DNA of 64,000 nt, from the NCBI GenBank assembly GCA_964496575.1, contig CAZCAC010000030.1, forward strand, positions 1 through 64,000, given 5' to 3'. A program made the position numbers and the translations under genes. The stretch is from CAZCAC01 sp964496575 (lineage in GTDB: Bacteria > Planctomycetota > UBA1135 > GCA-002686595). Each line of letters starts with the position of its first letter. Positions within the stretch are counted from its first letter, which is position 1. This document shows, one piece after another, positions 44,109 to 53,557 of the stretch. The notes beneath the pieces are model-generated. The model was not told the DNA's origin. It did no database searches and saw nothing but the letters and a program-made list of their open reading frames with translations.

Positions 44109-45542
44109 ATGGGGCAGTTCACAGAAACCGGTGAGGGATCCAGGACCCGACGTTCGGAGGTACCGTACCTCGCGCTCTTCGTGACCGTACTGGTCGCCGG
44201 ATGCGGCTCTGACCCTCGAGCAGAGCCGCCCAACATCGTACTCGTCACCGTCGATACGCTGCGAGCCGACCGCCTGGGCTGCTACGGGTACCCCCGCGCG
44301 ACGACTCCCGCAGCGGACCGGCTGGCCCGTGAAGGAACGAAGTTCACTCAGGCCATCGTCCAGATCCCGGAGACGCTACCCTCGATCGTCTCGATGATGA
44401 CCTCGGCGCACCCGATCGACCACGGCGTGCGGCAGAACGGGTACTCGCTGCCTCCGGAGCTGCCGACCCTCGCGGAGATCCTGAAGGCCGAGGGCTGGCA
44501 GACTGCGGCGTTCGTCAGCAGCGTCATCCTCTCCCCTCAGACGGGAATCGGTCGTGGCTTCGAGACCTACGACGTGGATTGTCCGATCCCGTTCCTGCTC
44601 TGGCCCCTGGGACAGCGGCGGGCAAAGGATACCACCGACGCGGCCATCGCCTGGCTCCGGCGCCGGACGGCGTCGGCGGATGGCAGCTTCTTCCTGTGGG
44701 TGCACTACATCGACCCGCACAGCCTGTACGCCGCTCCCGAGCCCTTCCTCGACCGATTCGTCAAGGCGCCCTACGAGGGAAAGGTCACCGGGGATCCCGA
44801 GCAGTTCCTGCAGATCGTCGCGAAGTTCCTGCCGCTGGAGCCCGCCGACATCGAGTTCCTGGGCGACCGGTACGACGGAGAGGTCGCCTACGCCGACGCC
44901 CACCTGGGCCGGCTCGTCGACGCTCTGTCCAACCTGGGACTCGACCATACTCTCGTGGTCTACACGGCGGATCACGGCGAGAGCCTGGGAGAGCACGAGT
45001 ACTACTTCGATCACGGCGAGTTCCTGTACGACGACCAGATCCGGGTGCCGTTGATCGTGCGGCACCCGGATCTACCGCGGGACAACGTCGTCGACCAGCA
45101 GGTCCAGGCGGTGGACTTCATGCCGACCATCCTCGACTTCGCCGGAGTCGACGCCGGCACCACGCTGCGCGGGCGCAGCCTCTTGCCGCTGATCCGGGGA
45201 GAGACGCAGGACCGGATCCCCACGATGGCCTTCTCCGAGTCCGACGTCTGTCGGGAGAACTCCATTCGATCGTGTGCTCCCGAGGGAATCGGCGGCAAGC
45301 TGTTCTCCATCCGCGCCGGGCGGTGGAAGCTGATCCAGGACCCGAGCGGCCCGATAGAGCTCTTCGACCTGCGGGCCGATCCGGTTGAGACGCGCAATCG
45401 GATCGAGGAGGAGACGGAGGTGGCGCAGTTCCTGCACGAGCAGCTGAGCGCCTTCATCGATGGTGACGCCGAGCGAGGACACTTCCAGAACCTGGACCCG
45501 GACGTCCTGGCACAGCTGAAGGCTCTGGGGTACGGCGAGTAG
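44109..45542 (+). CDS. Sulfatase-superfamily lipoprotein without the formylglycine cysteine
   Basis: 477 residues from the ATG at 44109; a GTG at 44037 is possible but would spoil the signal sequence. The lipobox is LVAGC at about residue 32. The core PPNIVLVTVDTLRADRLGCYGYPR and the metal motif TADHGESLGEHEYYFDHG are intact. At the active-site position it has ETLPSIVSM: the nucleophile would be Thr89, not a Cys or Ser in C/S-x-P-x-R. Such members act as phospho- or phosphonate-ester hydrolases or phosphoglycerol/phosphoethanolamine transferases, so it may not be a sulfatase in function. It lies behind the radical SAM gene. Confidence 0.88.
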   Translation: MGQFTETGEGSRTRRSEVPYLALFVTVLVAGCGSDPRAEPPNIVLVTVDTLRADRLGCYGYPRATTPAADRLAREGTKFTQAIVQIPETLPSIVSMMTSAHPIDHGVRQNGYSLPPELPTLAEILKAEGWQTAAFVSSVILSPQTGIGRGFETYDVDCPIPFLLWPLGQRRAKDTTDAAIAWLRRRTASADGSFFLWVHYIDPHSLYAAPEPFLDRFVKAPYEGKVTGDPEQFLQIVAKFLPLEPADIEFLGDRYDGEVAYADAHLGRLVDALSNLGLDHTLVVYTADHGESLGEHEYYFDHGEFLYDDQIRVPLIVRHPDLPRDNVVDQQVQAVDFMPTILDFAGVDAGTTLRGRSLLPLIRGETQDRIPTMAFSESDVCRENSIRSCAPEGIGGKLFSIRAGRWKLIQDPSGPIELFDLRADPVETRNRIEEETEVAQFLHEQLSAFIDGDAERGHFQNLDPDVLAQLKALGYGE

Positions 45543-45563
45543 CGGGAGCTCCGTTGGAAGGAA

Positions 45564-45596
45564 GTGCGGTAGCACGAGATCGTCGAGCTACCGCAC
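45564..45596. terminator. Hairpin terminator between convergent genes
   Basis: GTGCGGTAGC (45564-45573) pairs perfectly with GCTACCGCAC (45587-45596) over a 13-nt loop. It stands between the stops of the sulfatase-like gene and the FG-GAP gene. Confidence 0.75.
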
Positions 45597-45610
45597 CTGA
45601 CCCGTCATGA

Positions 45611-47251
45611 TCACGGCAGCCAGGCAATCCTGTACCCGTTCGACAGGTTGAATTCGTTGACGCCGAGACCGCAGGCGGGAGTGCTCTGCGTGCGGTACCA
45701 GCACTGGTAGCGCCTGGTGTCTCCGGCAGAGACTTCGCCCTTCGAGCCGATCGCCAGACTGGTGCTGGAGCAACCTCCGCTGTCGGAGAGACGGACCTGG
45801 AGGCGCCTCAGCTGGCCTCCGGCGCAGCGCAGGCCGTCGCCGAACGTGATGCCGGCACCACCGTTCACCGCGTTGTTGGCCTGGAAGTAGAGGCCCGAGT
45901 TGTTCGGCTCGAGACCGGTCGTGTACAGGACCACCGAGTCGCTGCTGACGCTGGGGATCCCGCGCGCGGAGAGCTTCGCCCCGGAGGCGAAGACGCCGTT
46001 GTCGCATCCGGAGCCCGGCACGCTGCCGTCATTATCGTTGTTGCACGGACACGGCGTGCCGCTGCCCGGATCGCCGAAGCAGAAGCCGGTCCCCGTCCTC
46101 CAGGAGAGTACGTGGGCCGCACCCGCATTGGCTCCAGCGCTGCCGTCCGCAGGATTGCCAATCACCACCGTCCCGCCGTCGAGAGCCGACGATCCCGATG
46201 TACCGTAGTTGCCCAGCGTGTGCTGGTGGGTCCAGGTCGTGCCCGACCGCCAGATCACGCGGGCGATGTAGGAGGAGGAATAGGGGTAGTTCTCGCCACC
46301 GATCAGCGCCACGCTTCCGTCGATGTCGAGATCGTCGGCGGGATGATTCAGGATCTGCTGGACGGACCACGTCGAGCCGGACCTCACGTACACGTAGGTT
46401 TGCATGTAACCGGGACCCGCTCCGGCGAGAATCGTCTCCCCCGAGATCGCCACATGCGATCCGAAGCGGTAGTTCTTGATCTCGGGGCCCACGAAGTCGG
46501 CCTGGTAATGCCAGCTAGAGCCCTCCCGCTTGTAGACGTAGACTCCGCCGACGTTGTTCTCGTACATACCGTCGAGGAGCTTCACTCCCACCACGAGCCA
46601 GTCCCCGTCCAGGTCGAGGTCGCAGGCGAACGAATCGTAGAAACCTCCTCCACCGACCCCGTCCTGGAAGCTCCAGGTGGTGCCCGACCGCACGTACATG
46701 TAGACGAACTGATCCTGCTGACCCGCCATGTACGCTCCGATCGCCGCCGTGTCGCCGTCGAGGGCGATTTGCGAGCCGAGCCGACCCGGATCCGACACGG
46801 TCAGCATCACCTTGGCCTGCTCGCTCCAGGTGGTGCCGGAGCGCTGGAAGACGTACACCGCACCTTTCGGGTCCGCGTGGTACGGGGCGCCGACCAGGAC
46901 CGTGTCACGGTCGATCGCCACGGCTTGGCCGAATCTGTCCCCGGCCTGACCGTCCACGGCCCTGAGCTTGGCCTGCTGGACCCAGGTCGTTCCCGAGCGC
47001 ACGTAGACGTAGGCGGCCCCCGCATTGGCGGCCACGCCGTCGTGGAAGGGGGCCCCGACCACGGCGGTATCGCCGGAGACCTCGACCGCTCCGCCGAAGC
47101 CGTCACCGGCGACCAGGTCGCCAGGTACGAGCTTCGCCTCCGCCGTCCACTGGGCGGAGGCGGGCATCGCGGCGAGCAGCAGGGGAATGGCCACCAGGAT
47201 GTACCTCGCCGGTCTCGCGGTGTTTGCGTTCGATCCGTTCGTGAAGTTCAT
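45611..47251 (-). CDS. Secreted FG-GAP repeat protein with Cys-rich C-terminal domain
   Basis: 546 residues. The signal peptide is cleaved near MPASAQW. About six FG-GAP-type blades follow (DGFGGAVEVSGDTAVVGAP, AAYVYVRSGTTWVQQAKL, DRFGQAVAIDRDTVLVGAP), shaped like a beta-propeller. The C-terminal 158 residues are the Cys-rich domain (FCFGDPGSGTPCPCNNDND, SGCDNG, GLRCAGG, YQCWYRTQSTPACGLGVNEF). GAGGA lies 6 nt before the ATG at 47251. It is divergent from the kelch gene with 372 nt between starts. No enzyme motif. Likely outer-surface or periplasmic. Confidence 0.88.
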   Translation of the reverse strand: MNFTNGSNANTARPARYILVAIPLLLAAMPASAQWTAEAKLVPGDLVAGDGFGGAVEVSGDTAVVGAPFHDGVAANAGAAYVYVRSGTTWVQQAKLRAVDGQAGDRFGQAVAIDRDTVLVGAPYHADPKGAVYVFQRSGTTWSEQAKVMLTVSDPGRLGSQIALDGDTAAIGAYMAGQQDQFVYMYVRSGTTWSFQDGVGGGGFYDSFACDLDLDGDWLVVGVKLLDGMYENNVGGVYVYKREGSSWHYQADFVGPEIKNYRFGSHVAISGETILAGAGPGYMQTYVYVRSGSTWSVQQILNHPADDLDIDGSVALIGGENYPYSSSYIARVIWRSGTTWTHQHTLGNYGTSGSSALDGGTVVIGNPADGSAGANAGAAHVLSWRTGTGFCFGDPGSGTPCPCNNDNDGSVPGSGCDNGVFASGAKLSARGIPSVSSDSVVLYTTGLEPNNSGLYFQANNAVNGGAGITFGDGLRCAGGQLRRLQVRLSDSGGCSSTSLAIGSKGEVSAGDTRRYQCWYRTQSTPACGLGVNEFNLSNGYRIAWLP

Positions 47252-47623
47252 GACTGATCCTCGTTCTCCGAAGAGTGTTCTCGTCTTGGAAAGCCGGGGC
47301 ACCATCGGTCTTCCATCCCTCTCGGGGGCGAGGCGATCCCACCTCTCCGCTGGCTTCGGGAGGAACGGACGATCACCAGGCAGGGCGCAAGCGGGCGCCG
47401 CTCTCCATCACGATTTCGAGGGGATTCGGTCAGGATGACCGGCTCGGTGTTCTATTCCCGTTACCCCCCTCCCCCCGCCCGATACTCACCTTCGCCTGTC
47501 CCTGGATCGGGTTCGAGGAAGGCTCGAACCCGCACCGCGCTCGATGTCGAGATGAAGGAAGGTGCCGAGGCCAGCCTCGCCCCGCGGCCTCGCGACTTTT
47601 CCGAGTCTCCTGAGGGATCCGTC
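47252..47623. other. Divergent intergenic region
   Basis: 372 nt. A perfect 9-bp hairpin GGGTTCGAG/CTCGAACCC with a 5-nt loop lies at 47509-47531, about 92 nt before the kelch gene. No promoter consensus or small gene is evident. Confidence 0.45.
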
Positions 47624-49153
47624 ATGAGAGTCAATCGCAGCCTCCCGATCCTCGCCTCCCTCTTCTGCCTGGCCGGTCCGGTCCGGGCGCAGTGGTCGAC
47701 CGAGTTCCTGTCCTGGCCGCGGTACCAGCTCGCCGCGACCACGGTGGGTACCAAGGCCCTGTTCGCCGGCGGGAACGCCGGCGCGGGCACGGTCAGCGCG
47801 GTCGTCGACATCCACGACTCCGCGACCGGCACGTGGACAACGGCGAACCTGTCCATCGCGCGCGGCTGGCTCGCTGCGGCGTCCGTCGGCGACAAGGCCG
47901 TGTTTGCCGGGGGACTGGCGAATGGCTCATCCAGCTACCAGGTGGACATCTACAACAGCTCGGCCGGCACCTGGTGGCCGGCCCAGCTGAGCGAGCCACG
48001 ATACGGCTTGGCCGCAGGATCGCTCGGAGACAAGCTCTACATCGCTGGCGGCTGGAACACGGTGACCGGTTCCCCCTCTTCCGTGATCGATATCTACGAT
48101 GACTCGACCGGCGCCTGGTCCGTCGCCTCCCTGTCGGTGGCCCGCACCGATCTCGCGGTGACGAGCGTCGGGACGAAGATACTGTTCGCCGGTGGGTGGA
48201 ATGGATCGGGACACACCACGAGGGTCGACATCTATGACAGCGCGACCTCCACCTGGAGTACGGCTGCACTCTACGAGGCGCGAGGACGACTCAGCGCGGT
48301 TACGGTCGGTACCAAGGCCATCTTCGCAGGAGGTGGAGGCTCCACCACGGGGGACAGTAGCAGGGTCGACATCTACGACAGCAGCAGCAACTGGTGGACG
48401 ACCGCCACCCTCTCCGCGCCGCGAGAGTTCATGGGAGCCACCTCGATCGGATCGCAGGCATTCTTCGCGGGAGGGTGGAATGGAGTGACTGGCACCGTCA
48501 GCGACGTGATCGACATCTACGACGATCGCTCGGGGATCTGGTCGTCGTCCTCGACCCTCTCCAATCCCAGCTGGGGCCTGGCGTCGACGACTGCCGGAGG
48601 CAAGGCCTACTTCGCGGGTGGCGCAAGCGCCACCATTGCCCACATGACGGTCGATGTCTACGAGCCCCCCAGCAACTACACCCTCTGCTTCGGGGACCCC
48701 GGGTACGGAACACCCTGCCCTTGCGGCAACGACAACGATGGCAGTGTCCCTCTTTCGGGCTGTGCGAACGGCGTCTTCGCTTCGGGCGCGCAGATAGCCA
48801 TCCACGGCGTGGCCAGCTTGAGCTCGGACTCGCTGATCCTCTCCACCACCAACACGGAACCCCAGAACAGCTGTCTCTACTTCCAGGCCGACAACAACCT
48901 CTCGATGGGGAACTCCTGGGGTGACGGCTTGCAGTGCGCCGGCGGTCAGTTGAAGCGCCTCGGCGTCGTCACCGCCAGCTTTACCGGCTACTCCAATACC
49001 TGGGCGTTTCCGCAGTCGATCTCGGACAAGGCGGGCAACATCCAGGCGGGCGACACCAAGTACTACCAGTGCTGGTATCGAAACCCGATGGGTTCGCCGT
49101 GTGGCTACGAGTTCAACGCTTCGAGCGGGGTCGGCATCACCTGGCTTCCGTAG
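47624..49153 (+). CDS. Secreted kelch-repeat protein with Cys-rich C-terminal domain
   Basis: 509 residues. The signal peptide ends near GPVRAQW. About seven kelch-like repeats of 47-50 residues fill residues 25-345 (VGTKALFAGGNAGAG, VDIHDSATGTWTTANLSIARG and so on), predicting a beta-propeller. The Cys-rich domain takes the last 155 residues (LCFGDPGYGTPCPCGNDND, GLQCAGG, YYQCWYRNPMGSPCGYEFNASSG). GAGG stands 8 nt upstream of the ATG. It shows that the C-terminal domain is appended to propellers of different families. A terminator follows at 49229. Confidence 0.88.
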   Translation: MRVNRSLPILASLFCLAGPVRAQWSTEFLSWPRYQLAATTVGTKALFAGGNAGAGTVSAVVDIHDSATGTWTTANLSIARGWLAAASVGDKAVFAGGLANGSSSYQVDIYNSSAGTWWPAQLSEPRYGLAAGSLGDKLYIAGGWNTVTGSPSSVIDIYDDSTGAWSVASLSVARTDLAVTSVGTKILFAGGWNGSGHTTRVDIYDSATSTWSTAALYEARGRLSAVTVGTKAIFAGGGGSTTGDSSRVDIYDSSSNWWTTATLSAPREFMGATSIGSQAFFAGGWNGVTGTVSDVIDIYDDRSGIWSSSSTLSNPSWGLASTTAGGKAYFAGGASATIAHMTVDVYEPPSNYTLCFGDPGYGTPCPCGNDNDGSVPLSGCANGVFASGAQIAIHGVASLSSDSLILSTTNTEPQNSCLYFQADNNLSMGNSWGDGLQCAGGQLKRLGVVTASFTGYSNTWAFPQSISDKAGNIQAGDTKYYQCWYRNPMGSPCGYEFNASSGVGITWLP

Positions 49154-49228
49154 CGAGGGGCTTGGAACCGCCTCGGAGGGCCCCGGGGGGGACGATGCTC
49201 GGGGAGCCGGGCCACGGAGAGGAAAGCC

Positions 49229-49254
49229 GCCACCCCGACGGTATCCGGGGTGGC
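49229..49254 (+). terminator. Hairpin terminator of the kelch gene
   Basis: GCCACCCCG (49229-49237) pairs with CGGGGTGGC (49246-49254): 9 bp with an 8-nt loop, 76 nt after the stop codon. Confidence 0.65.
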
Positions 49255-49309
49255 CCGGGCGGGTAGGACCGGGCGAGCCCCACCGACTCGCCCGCAGGAG
49301 ATCTGAATC

Positions 49310-51094
49310 GTGATTCCTGTTCTTTCGCTTGTCCCGCTCTGGACGGTCGCCCAGGCGCCGTCAGCTCCGCTCCCCCCCGCCGCCCAGGAGATCGTCGTCG
49401 AGCTCAGCCGCGTGTCGGCGTTCGACATCAGCGTTCGTCGCGATTTCGTCGATGGACTGACCGGTCGGTGCCAGATCGATCCCTTCGACGAGGTCGCCCG
49501 CTACCCGGTCTTCGTCTCGGCCCGCCCGCTGTACGGCGCCGTCGAGTTCCCGGGCCTGCCCACCGAGGAGGGTGCCGAGACCCGGATCTTCTGCGCCCTC
49601 GACGAGTCGTCGGGCACGGGCACGGGCTACGACCGACTCCTCCTCGACCTCGACCGGGATCTCGATCTCGCGGGTGAGGCGCCGCTGGAGCTGGTGAAGT
49701 ACCCCCCGGCGGCGGCCAGGAGGCGGTGGGACGACGTCGTGGAGCAGGCGTGCTTCGAGAGGTTCGAGGTCCCCTGCGACTTCGGCGAGAAGGGGATCCA
49801 ACCGGTGGAGGTCCTGCCGCGGCTGGTCATCCAGGAGTACGACGGCGCGGTCTACCGCGGTCTCGACTTCATCGGTACGCACGCCTGGCGGGGTGAGCTC
49901 GAGGTCGGCGGCACCAGGTACGAGGTCCGCCTCGGCCACGACCGCTCCGCCGTCCAGCGCTTCGACGATCCCGATACGGCGCTGTTCCTCTCCGCGGAGG
50001 GCCGGCGGCGCACGCACATTCTCTGGCGTGGCGGCGATCGGGTCTGCGCCCTCCACGAGCTCGACGGAGCTCTCTACGAGTGCGTCGTCAGCCCGGCCGG
50101 CGAGACGCTCACGCTGCGACCCTACACCGGAGCGTTCGGGGAGCTCGCGATCGGCGCCGGCGGCCGGGAGCTCTCCACGATGAACATGAGCGGTGCACTG
50201 CGCAGCGTTGAGCACGCGGTGGCGGTCGGGACGGAGGCGAGCCTGGGCTGGCCGAAGCCGGTGGATCGCTTCCGGCTCCCGGTCGGGGACTACCTGCCGA
50301 CCAGCCTGTCGGTCCGATACGGAGACCTCATCGTCGAGATCGGCCACAACCCCCACGCCGACGGTGAGCTGCGAGGCGAGACCGACCAGCCGCTCCACGG
50401 GATCGAGATTCGCGAGGATCGTCCTTTCACCCTGGACTTCGCCGCCGACCCGGAGGTGCTCTTCGTCTCGCCGAAGCGAAAGCTGCGTCTGAGTCCGGGC
50501 GATACGCTCGAGGTCACGACGACGCTCGTCGATCCGGAGCTGGGAATCATGCTCCGCGGTCTCGATGAGAGCTTCCAGCCGGTCGGAGAGGCGATCGAAG
50601 CCTTGACCGGGGGGACGCCGGCAAACTCGACTACCCGCTCCCTCGCTCCCCGGGTGATCATCACGCGCAAGGGAGGCGGCAAGATCGCCGAGGGTGAGAT
50701 GCCCTTCGGCCGAGACGGCACCTGTGCGTACTCGTGGGAGGTACCGGAGAACCTCGAGTTGACCGGCGACCTGGAGACCTTCGACATCTTCGTCCGCTAC
50801 GACACGAAGGCGCTGTACGGGAGGGTCCGCGGACACCGGGAGGTGACGATCATCCGGAAGGGGGAGTCCGGGTTCGACGCGGGAACGATCCTCGCCGCGA
50901 GGGTCCTTTCGGCAGCCGGCCAGGCCGGGTCCGGGGCAAGTCCGCAGACGCGCTTCGTGGGGGGTCCAGGCTCGAGTCCCATGCTTCCCTTCGTTCCGCT
51001 CTGGACGCTCCCCGAACCCCCACCCACGCCAGGCTCCGACCGGGGTGACGACGAGGAGGACTCGACACCTCCGGTCTCGAGGGCACTGCTCTGA
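49310..51094 (+). CDS. Secreted protein, paralogue of the TGA-interrupted family protein at 31610
   Basis: 594 residues. It starts at GTG 49310 with AGGAG about 10 nt upstream; the N-terminus MIPVLSLVPLWTVAQAPS is a short signal peptide. It shares with the 31610 gene the pattern of a calcium-loop-like acidic stretch (DLDRDLDLAGE), LTLRPYTGAFGELAIGAGGRE, and the C-terminal MPFGRDGTCAYSWEVPENLE. At the position where the other gene has TGA it has Arg (CGA). It has a unique low-complexity tail of about 70 residues after the shared end. A calcium-binding surface role is possible; the family is not recognised. Confidence 0.82.
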   Translation: MIPVLSLVPLWTVAQAPSAPLPPAAQEIVVELSRVSAFDISVRRDFVDGLTGRCQIDPFDEVARYPVFVSARPLYGAVEFPGLPTEEGAETRIFCALDESSGTGTGYDRLLLDLDRDLDLAGEAPLELVKYPPAAARRRWDDVVEQACFERFEVPCDFGEKGIQPVEVLPRLVIQEYDGAVYRGLDFIGTHAWRGELEVGGTRYEVRLGHDRSAVQRFDDPDTALFLSAEGRRRTHILWRGGDRVCALHELDGALYECVVSPAGETLTLRPYTGAFGELAIGAGGRELSTMNMSGALRSVEHAVAVGTEASLGWPKPVDRFRLPVGDYLPTSLSVRYGDLIVEIGHNPHADGELRGETDQPLHGIEIREDRPFTLDFAADPEVLFVSPKRKLRLSPGDTLEVTTTLVDPELGIMLRGLDESFQPVGEAIEALTGGTPANSTTRSLAPRVIITRKGGGKIAEGEMPFGRDGTCAYSWEVPENLELTGDLETFDIFVRYDTKALYGRVRGHREVTIIRKGESGFDAGTILAARVLSAAGQAGSGASPQTRFVGGPGSSPMLPFVPLWTLPEPPPTPGSDRGDDEEDSTPPVSRALL

Positions 51095-51168
51095 GATCCG
51101 ATCCTCCATCCCGAGTAGAATGCGTGGCGCCTCGATACCAGCTACCCGACCCGGGAAGGAGGAGATCG

Positions 51169-52971
51169 ATGAACGTCTTCGAGAAGTCGGTGACGACCCT
51201 CGCCGCGGCTCTTCTGGTGGGATCTCTCGCGGCGACTCCGTCACGGGGCCAGGAGAGGAAACCGATACCGATTCCACCGGCGCCGATCGAGGTCCGGGTG
51301 CTCGGGACCGATGGGGAGCCGGTCGCCGGAGTGACGGTGAACACGGTCGCCAGCTCGGTGGCCAAGGCCGAGGCGGAGCGCCTGGGTCGCCGGTCACGCC
51401 GCTCCGACTGGTTCGATCTGCATCGCAGCAGGGGCGTGATCGCCGAGACCGACGAACGCGGCGTGGTCTACATCGAGTGGACGGAGGGGGGATTCAGCGC
51501 GATGGCGACACGCCCCGGAGAGTTCGCCTGGAAGGGTATCGGAACCCCCGATGAGGCTCCGCTGCTGCTCGAGCTCGCTCGCGACTACGACATCGACGTA
51601 CACGTCGTGGGCGCCGACGAGGTGCCGCGGGCGAACGTCGACATCGTCCTCTACCGTGTGTTCAAGAGCGAGCTGGACGACGAGGATTTCCGGATCGAGG
51701 AGCAGATCTACTCTCCGCTCGGCCAAGTCTGGACCGACCGGACTTCCGGCCCGCAGGGATCGCTCCGCATCGAACACGCCCAGCTCTGGTTCACCCAGCC
51801 GGACATGCTCGCGTACCGGCTGGGGCTGGGCATCCCCCTCAGTGAATTCCAGCTGGTATCACTCGACCCGGAGAATCCGCCGAAGGAACCGATCGTGATG
51901 AAGCTCCCGGCCACCGGTCGACTGGTGTGCGAGATGGCGGAGGCTCCGGGCGCCCTCGTGCAGGTCCGACGGCTGCCGGACGAGGACCCGTCCGATCACC
52001 GACTGCGCGGCGAAGCCTCGTGGTGGCCTCGCGACGCCCCGGTCATCGAGACCTTCGCGGAGGGACGCGCGACGATCCCCTACGTGGAGCTGGGCTTGAG
52101 GTTGCAGATCGAGGCCCGCTGGGAAGGGATGGTCAGCCCCGTCCGGAAGATCGTGGACGGACCGCGACTCGCCGGGCAGGAGATCGTCGTTCGGTTCGAG
52201 GGGCGCGAGGGTCCGGGTGGAGTCCACGTCGTACCTGCGAAGGCGCTCATCCTGAAGGGGGTCGCCGAGGTCGAGCCGCCCTCTCTCAGCCTCTGCGCGA
52301 TCGACCCGGAGAATGAGCGCTTCCAGCTCTGCGTCGGTCTGGAGGACCGGGACGACGACGATCTCACCTTGCTCTTCGAGGGCGAGAAGCAACGGGCCCG
52401 GACCACGCACTCGGGAGAGGCCAAGGGCGTCTGGCATCGAGGATTCGAGATCGAATCGCGAGAGCGCGCGGAGGCTCTCGCTCTCTCGCTGGGGATCCCT
52501 CTCGCCCTGCGCAAGGAACGGCCCTATCGACTCGAGGCGGAGTTCACCACCGAGCGCCCGAGCTTCGAGAAGGGGGAGGAGATCGTCGTCTCGATGACCT
52601 TGACCAACACCGGCGAGGTACCCGTTCAATTCGAGACGGGCGGCTGGCAGCGCGGCGCCAACCGCCACGCCCGCTTCACGTTCCAGGTGACGAGAGACGG
52701 AGAGCTCGTCCCGGACACGAGTCGAACCACGAACTGGGGAGGGCTCGGAGGCTGGGCCACCCTGGAGCCAGGCGAGGAGCTCGTCGAGCAGGCGCTCCTG
52801 AACCGATGGGTGCCACCGGATACCCCGGGTGACTACGTGGTCGAGGCCACCTACGAGCTGCACATAGACGGTACCCCCTTGCCTTTCGATCAAGAGATCT
52901 TCTGCTCCCAGATGCTCGATAGCTACGTGGAAGTCTCCACTGGGCAATTCCGCTTCACGGTGCGAGAGTAG
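51169..52971 (+). CDS. Secreted protein with carboxypeptidase-regulatory-like and BsuPI-like domains
   Basis: 600 residues. The signal peptide ends near PSRGQE. The region from about residue 38 (IEVRVLGTDGEPVAGVTVN) is a carboxypeptidase-regulatory-like beta-sandwich, similar to that in the sigma-redoxin protein. The C-terminal 140 residues (FEKGEEIVVSMTLTNTGEVPVQFETGG, WATLEPGEELVEQALLNRW, GDYVVEATYEL) resemble the BsuPI-type intracellular-proteinase-inhibitor fold. AAGGAGG lies 5 nt before the ATG. It follows the preceding secreted gene by 74 nt and may be cotranscribed. No catalytic residues seen. Confidence 0.82.
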   Translation: MNVFEKSVTTLAAALLVGSLAATPSRGQERKPIPIPPAPIEVRVLGTDGEPVAGVTVNTVASSVAKAEAERLGRRSRRSDWFDLHRSRGVIAETDERGVVYIEWTEGGFSAMATRPGEFAWKGIGTPDEAPLLLELARDYDIDVHVVGADEVPRANVDIVLYRVFKSELDDEDFRIEEQIYSPLGQVWTDRTSGPQGSLRIEHAQLWFTQPDMLAYRLGLGIPLSEFQLVSLDPENPPKEPIVMKLPATGRLVCEMAEAPGALVQVRRLPDEDPSDHRLRGEASWWPRDAPVIETFAEGRATIPYVELGLRLQIEARWEGMVSPVRKIVDGPRLAGQEIVVRFEGREGPGGVHVVPAKALILKGVAEVEPPSLSLCAIDPENERFQLCVGLEDRDDDDLTLLFEGEKQRARTTHSGEAKGVWHRGFEIESRERAEALALSLGIPLALRKERPYRLEAEFTTERPSFEKGEEIVVSMTLTNTGEVPVQFETGGWQRGANRHARFTFQVTRDGELVPDTSRTTNWGGLGGWATLEPGEELVEQALLNRWVPPDTPGDYVVEATYELHIDGTPLPFDQEIFCSQMLDSYVEVSTGQFRFTVRE

Positions 52972-53008
52972 GCAGGCAACGGGCCCAGACCTCCAGGAGG
53001 TGACGCTG

Positions 53009-53275
53009 ATGTTCTTGTTGTGCCGCAACCGCGTGAAGGATTTCGAACACTGGAAGAGCGTGTTCGATGCGAATCTGGAGCCCGCTCGAACTGCCGGCTT
53101 GCACCTCGTCCATCGCTGGCGAGGCCTCGACGAGACCGGAGATGTCTTCTTCGTATTCGAGATCGAGAGCCGGGAACGGGCCCAGGCCTTCATCGAGGAC
53201 CCCGAATCGGCCAGGATGGGGCAGGTCGCGGGCGTTCTCGAGGGCGAGTTCCACTTCGTGGAGGACGCTTCCTAG
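53009..53275 (+). CDS. Small dimeric alpha/beta-barrel-type protein
   Basis: 88 residues from the ATG at 53009, with AGGAGG 8 nt upstream; a GTG at 53000 is less likely. The pattern MFLLCRNRVKDFEHWKSVFD...GLHLVHRWRGLDETGDVFFVFEIESRERAQAFIEDPE is that of small ferredoxin-like barrel proteins, which form dimers and bind small ligands. The role is unknown. It is 37 nt after the previous gene on the same strand, so probably the last gene of that unit. Confidence 0.75.
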   Translation: MFLLCRNRVKDFEHWKSVFDANLEPARTAGLHLVHRWRGLDETGDVFFVFEIESRERAQAFIEDPESARMGQVAGVLEGEFHFVEDAS

Positions 53276-53557
53276 GTGACGGGGTCGTGGCCTCGCGCCT
53301 TCCCGACCCCAGTCCTCGGCGGGGATGATCGCCCCTCTCCTCCGCTCGACGGCGCTCGCCGTGGAGGCGATCTGGCCCGGCCACATCTCATTGCCGAGTA
53401 ACGAGTTACGGCGCCTCGTGGGGGGGAGCCGGCAGAGACGTGGAGGCCGCGACGGCCGACACACGCAGGAAACAACGGTGGGGTACCTTTCAGGCGGTGA
53501 ATGCATGCGCCCGAGCTGCGCCATCCCCGGCCCTCGATCACCCAGGATCCACTCCCG
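53276..53557. other. Intergenic region
   Basis: 282 nt before the deiminase-like gene. No convincing coding sequence is seen, although the deiminase seems to lack about 30 residues of its usual N-terminal part. A short palindrome GTAAC-GA-GTTAC occurs near 53399. Confidence 0.4.
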
